Positions 7,204 to 11,886 of a DNA stretch of 11,886 nucleotides are shown here, piece after piece. The DNA is from JAITWN01 sp964388175. Lineage in GTDB: Bacteria > Pseudomonadota > Gammaproteobacteria > SZUA-140. Every line of letters starts with the position of its first letter. Positions within the stretch are counted from its first letter, which is position 1. Below the pieces are notes generated by a model. That model searched no databases. It was given only the letters and a program-made list of their open reading frames with translations, and had not been told where the DNA came from. The DNA is taken from contig CAYLYS010000075.1 in assembly GCA_964388175.1 (NCBI GenBank), positions 1 to 11,886 on the forward strand. The letters run 5' to 3'. The position numbers were made by a program, and so were the translations under genes.

Positions 7204-7495
7204 GCGTTCACCTATATGCAAAGGCTGGACAGACACCTGCACTCTGCGGGACGACGCACGATCGTCCCGCCGCTGCGAAAGGTGAGCCCGTTCATTGGAT
7301 GCTTCGGAGACGAAGGAGGGCGTACGTTGCTGACGGAGTCCGATCCGCGCGAACCCATGCCGGCATGTTCTCCCTCGTCAGGAATTCCCCCCAGGTACAA
7401 CCTGGAGGGAAATCTGGCAGATACCCGGCGGGATTGGAACTAGCTGATCAGATAGGCCGGAGTCGGCCGGATCGGGCCGTGGGGAGAAAGAAGTA
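7204..7495 (-). promoter_or_regulatory. 292-base spacer with three dyads upstream of the propeller gene
   Basis: I see no gene here. Three symmetric elements stand out. GCGGGACGA (7246-7254) pairs with TCGTCCCGC (7262-7270). CATGCCGGCATG (7356-7367) is a perfect 12-bp palindrome. CCAGGT (7391-7396) pairs with ACCTGG (7400-7405) and extends outward by five more pairs after one mismatch. None has a T-run on either strand. They may be operators of the propeller gene, an RNA-leader hairpin, or a transcript end for luxR. Confidence 0.4.
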
Positions 7496-8236
7496 CTACA
7501 GGATGCCGTCCAGAACCAGCAGCGCGGCTGCTTCCGCGCGGGTGCGCACGTCGAGCATCTTCTTCACGCGCTCGACGTGATAGTGCACCGTTGCGGTCGA
7601 GATGCCGAGGATGACGGCGATCTCGTCGTCGGTCTTGCCGGCCGCGACCCAGCGCATGCAGGCGATCTGGCGCGCCGACAGCGCGGGCGCCGGCCGCGAA
7701 CCGAAGCCGACCGTCGCATGGCAGCGGTCATGGATCGCATGGGCCATGGCGGCGAGCGCCGCGCGGTCCTTCGCGTCGAGCGACACGGGCTCGAAGGCGG
7801 CGAAACTGACCAGTGCCTGATAGCCGCCCGGACCGTGGATCGGCACGCCGAAGACATCGCGCCAGCCGAAGGCGTAGCAGGTATCGATGACGGCGCCTGC
7901 GCCCGGCACCTCGCGCATGCGCGCTTCCTCTTCCGACAGCAGGAAGGGCGTCATGCGGCGGCGCGTTTCGAGGACTATCGGGTCGTCGACGAACAGGGCC
8001 TTCTCGGCATAGAGCGCATTCCATTCCGCCGGCCAGCTGTTGAAGTAGAAGCGATAGGCGCGGGTCGCGCCGACGCCGGTCCAGGCGCCGGCGGCGCAGG
8101 CGGCGAAGCCGAAGAGGCTGATGCTGTCGAGAAAGCGTGCGACGGCCTGTTCGAGATCAGGCAGCGCATGGAACTCGGCGATCAACTCCAGGCTGTTTTC
8201 CGGCCGCGCCGCCGTCTGGGTATCGGATGCATTCAT
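7496..8236 (-). CDS. LuxR-family regulator with autoinducer-binding domain (LuxR solo)
   Basis: The 246-residue protein has an N-terminal autoinducer-binding domain (about 15-175) and a C-terminal LuxR/FixJ helix-turn-helix (186-246; LSARQ, AAGKTDDEIAVILGIS, TATVHYHVERVKKML). Using TraR numbering, the ligand-pocket residues Trp57, Tyr61, Asp70 and Pro71 are kept (here Trp72, Tyr76, Asp85, Pro86), but Trp85 is Leu100 and Gly113 is Val128, and Glu178 of the DNA-binding domain is Gln190. No luxI lies in the window, so it is a candidate solo that may answer to an unusual or foreign signal. ATG 8236 gives the usual family length; an in-frame ATG at 8266 would add ten residues and neither has a strong binding site. 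It follows dapE by 61 bases on the same strand, so co-transcription is likely. Confidence 0.88.
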   Translation of the reverse strand: MNASDTQTAARPENSLELIAEFHALPDLEQAVARFLDSISLFGFAACAAGAWTGVGATRAYRFYFNSWPAEWNALYAEKALFVDDPIVLETRRRMTPFLLSEEEARMREVPGAGAVIDTCYAFGWRDVFGVPIHGPGGYQALVSFAAFEPVSLDAKDRAALAAMAHAIHDRCHATVGFGSRPAPALSARQIACMRWVAAGKTDDEIAVILGISTATVHYHVERVKKMLDVRTRAEAAALLVLDGIL

Positions 8237-8297
8237 CTTTTTTCTGCTTTGCGGGCAGGGCCGCATTCCGGACGCGGTGTCGCTTCCCGCGCGGCGC

Positions 8298-9443
8298 TCA
8301 GTGCCGACTCAGCAGGTGGTGAAGTATCCGCTCGTAAATCGCCGACAGCGCGTCGAGCTCGGCAACGGCGATGCATTCGTCGATCTTGTGGATGGTAGCG
8401 TTGACCGGTCCGACCTCGACCACCTGCGCGCCGGTCGGCGCGATGAAGCGGCCGTCGGACGTGCCGCCGGAAGTGGACAGCCGGGTGTTGCGGCCGGTCA
8501 CTTCGCGCACCGCGGCGGCGATGGCGTCGACCAGCTCGGCGGGGCGGGTGAGAAAGGGATTGCCCGACAGCCGCCAGCGCAGTTCGTAATCGAGGCCGTG
8601 CGCGCGCAGCACGTCTTCCACGCGCCGCTGCAGCGCCTCGGCCGTGGTCTCGGTCGAGAAGCGGAAATTGAACAGGGTGTGCACCGCGCCGGGGATGACG
8701 TTGTCGGCGCCGGTGCCGGCGTTGAGATTGGAAAACTGGAAGCTGGTCGGCGGGAAGAATTCGTTGCCTTGATCCCATTGCAGGGCGCACAGCTCGGCGA
8801 GCGCCGGCGCCAGGCGATGGATGGGGTTGTCGGCGAGATGCGGATAGGCGATGTGCCCCTGCACGCCCTTGACCGTCAGCGTGCCGCCGAGCGAGCCGCG
8901 CCGGCCGTTCTTGACCACGTCGCCGACGGTCTGTTCCGCGGTGGGTTCGCCGACCAGACAGTAATCGATCGAGACGTTCCGCGCCTGCAGCCATTCCACC
9001 ACCTTGCGCGTGCCGTCCACCGACGGTCCTTCCTCGTCGCTGGTGATCAGAAAGCCGATCGCGCCGCGATGATCGGGATGGGCGGCGATGAAGCGCTCGC
9101 AGGCGGTGACCATCGCCGCCAGGCTGCCCTTCATGTCGGCGGCGCCGCGTCCGTAGAGGAAGCCGTCGCGCACGGTGGGCGTGAAGGGATCGCTCTGCCA
9201 CTGTTCCGGCGGGCCGGTGGGCACGACATCGGTGTGACCGGCGAAGGCGAACAGCGGCGCGTGCTCGCCGCGCTGCGCCCAGAAATTGTGCACGTCGCCG
9301 AAGGGCAGGCGTTCGATGTGGAAGCCGAGCGTCTGCAGGCGCGCGATCATGAGGTCCTGGCAGCCGGCATCGGCGGGTGTGACGGAGCGGCAGGCGATCA
9401 GCGCCTGCGCGAGGGTCAGGGTATCGGAGGATGTGTTTGGCAT
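8298..9443 (-). CDS. dapE: Succinyl-diaminopimelate desuccinylase DapE
   Basis: The 381-residue M20-family metallopeptidase hydrolyses N-succinyl-LL-diaminopimelate to LL-diaminopimelate and succinate in the cytoplasm, a step to lysine and the peptidoglycan cross-link residue. All metal ligands and the catalytic base are visible: His70 and Asp72 in GHTDVVP, Asp103 in GAADMKG, Glu137-Glu138 in SDEEGP, Glu166 in GEPT and His352 in IHKIDE. The dimerisation/lid segment (about 185-300) contains NPIHRLAPALAEL and SNLNAGTGADNVIPG. Length is normal and nothing is missing. ATG 9443 fits the family start (TLTLAQALIACRSVTP at 8-23); an in-frame ATG at 9452 would add three residues. No Shine-Dalgarno is seen for either. 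No other dap genes adjoin it; luxR follows on the same strand. Confidence 0.96.
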   Translation of the reverse strand: MPNTSSDTLTLAQALIACRSVTPADAGCQDLMIARLQTLGFHIERLPFGDVHNFWAQRGEHAPLFAFAGHTDVVPTGPPEQWQSDPFTPTVRDGFLYGRGAADMKGSLAAMVTACERFIAAHPDHRGAIGFLITSDEEGPSVDGTRKVVEWLQARNVSIDYCLVGEPTAEQTVGDVVKNGRRGSLGGTLTVKGVQGHIAYPHLADNPIHRLAPALAELCALQWDQGNEFFPPTSFQFSNLNAGTGADNVIPGAVHTLFNFRFSTETTAEALQRRVEDVLRAHGLDYELRWRLSGNPFLTRPAELVDAIAAAVREVTGRNTRLSTSGGTSDGRFIAPTGAQVVEVGPVNATIHKIDECIAVAELDALSAIYERILHHLLSRH

Positions 9444-9450
9444 GGGCGGC

Positions 9451-9456
9451 ATTATA
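9451..9456 (-). promoter_or_regulatory. Possible -10 box (TATAAT) directly before dapE
   Basis: On the minus strand a perfect TATAAT ends seven bases before ATG 9443, which would place transcription start at or next to the start codon. TTGACG (9469-9464) is present but only seven bases away, far from the usual 17, so a standard promoter is not proven. Confidence 0.3.
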
Positions 9457-9516
9457 TCGCGAACGTCAAGAGAATCGGCTTTCGCGCTGTCATCGGCAGG
9501 CCGGCGTTGGCGGTTA

Positions 9517-9593
9517 GCGCCGGCGGACGCTCCCGTCCGAAACACGGGAGCCGCTGCGCGCCAACGGTTTCTCCAGGGAGCGCCCGCCGGCGC
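9517..9593 (+). repeat. Hairpin cassette 1 (shared core, private arms)
   Basis: An 18-bp inverted repeat (9517-9534 against 9576-9593, one mismatch) encloses the shared core CCGCTGCGCGCCAACGGT at 9551-9568; identity with cassette 3 extends to 9576 (26 nt). Inside the loop CTCCCGT (9530-9536) can alternatively pair with ACGGGAG (9544-9550), giving two competing folds. Confidence 0.85.
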
Positions 9594-9662
9594 GGCCAGT
9601 GTCGTTTGCGCTCCGGACGATTGCAGTTTGTGGTGTTTCACCGAAACCCTGTCGAGCGGTGT

Positions 9663-9724
9663 CGGGCCGTCCTTTTCGAGACCGTTGGCGCGCAGCGGCT
9701 CCGTGTCCCGAAAAGGACGGCCCG
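9663..9724 (-). repeat. Hairpin cassette 2 (shared core inverted, perfect 16-bp arms)
   Basis: CGGGCCGTCCTTTTCG (9663-9678) and its exact complement (9709-9724) enclose the shared core in reverse orientation (ACCGTTGGCGCGCAGCGG, 9681-9698). The arms have no resemblance to those of cassettes 1 and 3. Read on the minus strand, ACACGG-AGCCG before the core also matches cassette 1 apart from one base. Confidence 0.88.
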
Positions 9725-9761
9725 GCGCCGCTGGCCACTGACTGTTTGGTGTCGGTGGTTG

Positions 9762-9822
9762 GCGGGCGGAGGATTACGCGAACCGCTGCGCGCCAACGGT
9801 TTCTCCAGAATGCTCCGCCCGC
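9762..9822 (+). repeat. Hairpin cassette 3 (shared core, private arms)
   Basis: A 14-bp inverted repeat (GCGGGCGGAGGATT at 9762-9775 against 9809-9822, one mismatch) encloses the core at 9783-9800. Positions 9783-9808 are identical over 26 nt to 9551-9576 of cassette 1, in the same orientation. Confidence 0.85.
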
Positions 9823-10122
9823 GCTTGCGTGTGTCCTGTGTTTCCCTGACGAACGCTTCATTCGAGGGCGTGGATACGCGGTCTTGTGCTGCGATGGTGC
9901 GTCCCATGGTGCATCGAAGCAGCGGCGGACAGGATTCTCTCCGTTCCCCCGATTCCGATCGTTTCTGCGATTGCCACTCTAGTTTCATGAAAGCAAAGGA
10001 CATTGACCCGTATCAGCTCGGTGTTTCGTGCAGCTGTGGGCGATTATGGGGCGGTGGCAACGGAGTTGGCAGCAAAGATGCAAAGCTCCGGACGTGATGA
10101 GAATAAAGAACGGAATGGGGCG

Positions 10123-10989
10123 ATGAGCGCGTCGCGCGCAGCGTTGCCGGTGGCACGCGCCGCGATGGAGAAGGAGGGCTGGTCGGCGACGCTCGATCTG
10201 GCGTTCCGCCACGTTGGTGGACGCACGGTGCCGGTGCGACGCGACAGCCGCGGACCCTTGCGTATCCAGCGCCCTTTTTATCCGGAAGGCGAGGTCTGCC
10301 ATTTGTATCTGCTGCATCCGCCCGGCGGCATCGTCGGCGGCGATACGCTGGCGATCACGGCGCGGGCGGCAGCGGATGCGCGGGTCGTGCTCACCACGCC
10401 CGCCGCCGGCAAATTCTATCGCAGCGCGGGTCGCATGGCCGTGCAGCGCCAGTTCCTGCATGTCGATGGCGGCGCGTCGCTGGAATGGCTGCCGCAGGAA
10501 ACCATCGTCTTCGACGGCGCCCGCGCCCGCAGCGTGACGCGCGTCGAACTGGCGGAAGGTGCGCGCTTCATCGGCTGGGAAATGCTGTGCCTCGGTCGGC
10601 CGGCGGCGAACGAGCGCTACGACAGCGGCATCTTCGACCAGCAGGTGCAGGTGTACAGAGCGGGCCGGCCGCTGCTGCTCGAACGCAATCTGTTCGAAGG
10701 CGGTGGTGGGATCCTGCGCGCGCCCTGGGGATTGAACGATCTCCCGGTGACGGCGAGCATGATCTGCACGCCCTGCGATGAAGCGGACCTGGCGGCGGCG
10801 CGCACGGCGATGATGCCGGCGGCAGGTGATGAGCGCATCGCCGCCACCCTGGTCGACGGCCTGCTGGTGGTCCGTTTCATCGGCCGGCGCATGGAGCGCG
10901 CGCGCGATCATTTCATCCGCCTGTGGGAAACGCTGCGGCCGCGCTGTCTCGGCATAGATGCCTGCCGTCCGCGCATCTGGGATACCTGA
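10123..10989 (+). CDS. ureD: Urease accessory protein UreD (UreH)
   Basis: UreD is the scaffold protein that, with UreF and UreG, binds apo-urease and helps deliver nickel and carbon dioxide to the active site in the cytoplasm. Hallmarks are RGPLRIQRPFYPEG (43-56), LHPPGGIVGGDTL (64-76) and TTPAAGKFYRS (91-101), followed by LEWLPQETIVFDGA. At 288 residues from ATG 10123 its length is normal. This start is preferred over an in-frame ATG at 10003, which would add 40 low-complexity residues not seen in the family; GGAATGGGG precedes 10123. It opens the urease operon, with ureA beginning 50 bases after its stop. The promoter should lie in the spacer shared with dapE. Confidence 0.93.
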   Translation: MSASRAALPVARAAMEKEGWSATLDLAFRHVGGRTVPVRRDSRGPLRIQRPFYPEGEVCHLYLLHPPGGIVGGDTLAITARAAADARVVLTTPAAGKFYRSAGRMAVQRQFLHVDGGASLEWLPQETIVFDGARARSVTRVELAEGARFIGWEMLCLGRPAANERYDSGIFDQQVQVYRAGRPLLLERNLFEGGGGILRAPWGLNDLPVTASMICTPCDEADLAAARTAMMPAAGDERIAATLVDGLLVVRFIGRRMERARDHFIRLWETLRPRCLGIDACRPRIWDT

Positions 10990-11026
10990 ATAAGACACCC
11001 GAAAATAAGACACCTGAATAAGACAT
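10985..11026 (+). repeat. Threefold short repeat covering the ureD stop codon and ureD-ureA spacer
   Basis: CCTGAATAAGACACC (10985-10999), CGAAAATAAGACACC (11000-11014) and TGAATAAGACAT (11015-11026) are successive near-copies with a 13-15 base period. The first copy includes the ureD stop TGA. This looks like replication slippage rather than a protein-binding site. Confidence 0.8.
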
Positions 11027-11039
11027 AGAGAGAAGACCG

Positions 11040-11342
11040 ATGGAATTGCTGCCGCGCGAAAAAGACAAGCTGCTCATTTTCACCGCCGCGCTGCTCGCCG
11101 AGCGCCGCCGCGCACGCGGCCTGAAGCTCAATTATCCCGAAGCGGTGGCCTATATCTCCGCCGCGTTGCTCGAAGGTGCCCGCGACGGGCAGAGTGTCGC
11201 CGAGCTGATGAGCTACGGCACCACGCTGCTCACGCGCGAAGACGTCATGGAAGGCGTGCCCGAGCTGATCGCCGAGGTGCAGGTGGAGGCCACTTTCCCC
11301 GACGGTACCAAGCTGGTCACCATCCATCATCCCATCGTATGA
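11040..11342 (+). CDS. ureA: Urease subunit gamma
   Basis: This 100-residue protein is the small gamma subunit of the three-subunit bacterial urease, which hydrolyses urea to ammonia and carbamate in the cytoplasm. It is full length and typical: MELLPREKDKLLIFTAALLA at the start, KLNYPEAVAYISA (29-41), GTTLLTREDVMEGVPELI in the middle and TFPDGTKLVTIHHPI at the end. AGAGAGAAG precedes ATG 11040. Gamma and beta subunits are separate genes, as is usual in Pseudomonadota. Confidence 0.97.
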   Translation: MELLPREKDKLLIFTAALLAERRRARGLKLNYPEAVAYISAALLEGARDGQSVAELMSYGTTLLTREDVMEGVPELIAEVQVEATFPDGTKLVTIHHPIV

Positions 11343-11363
11343 GGCCATTGCGTGAGGCCATTG
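11340..11363 (+). repeat. Duplicated 11-bp sequence at the ureA stop codon
   Basis: TGAGGCCATTG occurs at 11340-11350, where its TGA is the ureA stop, and again at 11353-11363 after a 2-base spacer. The second copy lies just upstream of the ureB ribosome binding site AAGGAGAG. It mirrors the stop-codon duplication in the ureD-ureA spacer. Confidence 0.8.
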
Positions 11364-11378
11364 TATAAGGAGAGAACA

Positions 11379-11684
11379 ATGATTCCGGGTGAAGTGCAGG
11401 TCGCGGCGGGAGAGATCGAACTCAATGTGGGCCGAGAGAGCATCGAGCTGAACGTCGCCAACACCGGCGACCGGCCGATCCAGGTCGGCTCGCATTATCA
11501 TTTTCACGAGACCAATGCCGCGCTGTCCTTCGACCGCGATGCCGCGCGCGGTTTCCGCCTCGACATCGCCGCCGGCACGGCGGTGCGCTTCGAGCCCGGA
11601 CAGGAGCGTACCGTACGCCTGGTGCGCTATGCCGGCGACGGCCTGGTCTACGGCTTTCAGGGCCGCATCATGGGAGCGCTCTGA
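11379..11684 (+). CDS. ureB: Urease subunit beta
   Basis: This 101-residue protein is the beta subunit that packs with UreA and UreC in the (alpha-beta-gamma)3 urease. It shows MIPGEVQ at the start, the family motif GSHYHFHETNAAL (37-49), RGFRLDIAAGTAVRFEPG (57-74) and VYGFQGRIMGAL at the end. ATG 11379 is preferred over an in-frame GTG at 11352 because AAGGAGAG lies six to eight bases upstream and MIPGE is the conserved family start. ureC begins two bases after its stop, so the two are translationally linked. Confidence 0.97.
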   Translation: MIPGEVQVAAGEIELNVGRESIELNVANTGDRPIQVGSHYHFHETNAALSFDRDAARGFRLDIAAGTAVRFEPGQERTVRLVRYAGDGLVYGFQGRIMGAL

Positions 11685-11686
11685 TC

Positions 11687-11886
11687 ATGGCGCGCATCGG
11701 ACGGCAGGCTTATGCCGAGATGTACGGGCCGACCACGGGTGATCGTGTGCGTCTCGGCGATACCGAACTGTGGATAGAAGTCGAGCATGATCACACGGTC
11801 TACGGCGAAGAGGTCAAATTCGGCGGCGGCAAGGTCATCCGCGACGGCATGGGGCAGAGCCAGCGCAGCAGCGCCTTCGGCGCTGC
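11687..11886 (+). CDS. ureC: Urease subunit alpha, N-terminal part (runs off the window)
   Basis: The first 66 residues of the catalytic alpha subunit are present: MARIGRQAYAEMYGPTTGD, then RVRLGDTELWIEVEHD, TVYGEEVKFGGGKVIRDGMG and QSQ, all characteristic of UreC. The residues that bind the two nickel ions (histidines, carbamylated lysine, aspartate) and the mobile flap lie further on, outside the window, so integrity of the active site cannot be judged. No independent binding site is needed if ribosomes re-initiate from ureB, whose stop is two bases upstream; GGGAGC at the end of ureB could also serve. Confidence 0.97.
   Translation, partial: MARIGRQAYAEMYGPTTGDRVRLGDTELWIEVEHDHTVYGEEVKFGGGKVIRDGMGQSQRSSAFGA

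Larger units (their letters stand above)
9444..10122. other. 679-base divergent spacer between dapE and ureD, rich in hairpins
   Basis: Several frames stay open through GC-rich sequence here, but none has a binding site or a recognisable domain, and peptides such as EKPLARSGS and WRNRWRAA recur only because the DNA repeats recur. The spacer should contain promoters for dapE and ureD. Its left half carries three hairpin cassettes (see the separate entries) and an extra 7-bp dyad GCCGGCG/CGCCGGC (9500-9506, 9518-9524). From 9823 to 10122 I see no structured element; TTGACC at 10003-10008 has no matching -10 box. Confidence 0.6.

Noticed and set aside
7391..7405. Canonical lux box
   Set aside because: The half-sites CCAGGT and ACCTGG are in the opposite order and only three bases apart, unlike ACCTG-N10-CAGGT.
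9443..9641. N-terminal extension of DapE to an upstream ATG at 9641
   Set aside because: The extension is repeat-derived, Arg/Ala-rich and not part of the family, whose start matches 9443.
9517..9822. CRISPR array or integron attC sites as explanation of the repeats
   Set aside because: Cores are in mixed orientation, with irregular spacing and no uniform spacers, so not CRISPR. The GTTRRRY/RYYYAAC core sites of attC are not matched.
9514..10003. Small open frames in the dapE-ureD spacer containing EKPLARSGS or WRNRWRAA
   Set aside because: The recurring peptides are only translations of the repeated DNA core in different frames; there is no binding site or codon bias.
8121..10097. Plus-strand open frame of 658 codons
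   Set aside because: It is antisense to dapE, whose active-site motifs are intact, and its unique tail covers the hairpin spacer. No binding site and no family resemblance.
10003..10122. Sigma-70 promoter for ureD at TTGACC 10003
   Set aside because: No -10-like hexamer at 16-18 bases; the AT-rich GAATAAAG further on has no matching -35.

Overview
The window is a GC-rich stretch of a Gram-negative chromosome. Lipobox lipoproteins, a DUF3015 secreted protein, a DUF4105 envelope protein, dapE, a LuxR-type regulator and a ureDABC cluster together point to Pseudomonadota, most likely Gammaproteobacteria. This is inference; no marker in the window fixes the genus. A run of exactly 100 N at 2432-2531 shows a scaffolded draft assembly, so distance and reading frame across it mean nothing.

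Left part (1-2347, + strand): the last codons of an unidentified gene; a stand-alone C-terminal (Lon-like) half of RadA without its zinc finger or ATPase core; a DCC-type (DUF393) thiol-disulfide oxidoreductase-like protein; a 389-base spacer; and a small exported DUF3015 protein ending in a strong intrinsic terminator.

Middle (2354-5306, + strand): a large exported DUF4105 protein, interrupted by the assembly gap and apparently ending in a beta-barrel-like region. It is translationally coupled (TGATG overlap) to a lipoprotein alpha/beta hydrolase. The two look like an envelope-acting pair.

Minus-strand block (9443 down to 5362): dapE (lysine and peptidoglycan precursor synthesis), then a LuxR-type autoinducer-domain regulator with no luxI nearby, then a lipoprotein with a seven-bladed FG-GAP-like propeller built from 207-bp repeats. 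The 292-base spacer before the propeller gene carries several dyads that could be operators.

Spacer 9444-10122 (divergent between dapE and ureD): no convincing gene, but three hairpin cassettes share one 18-26 nt core while each has its own unrelated 14-18 bp inverted-repeat arms. This is the most unusual structure in the window and does not match a repeat family I can name.

Right end (10123-11886, + strand): ureD, ureA, ureB and the start of ureC, a urease operon that continues off the window. Its spacers contain short tandem duplications of the sequence around the preceding stop codon. Similar 12-15 bp duplications occur elsewhere in the window.
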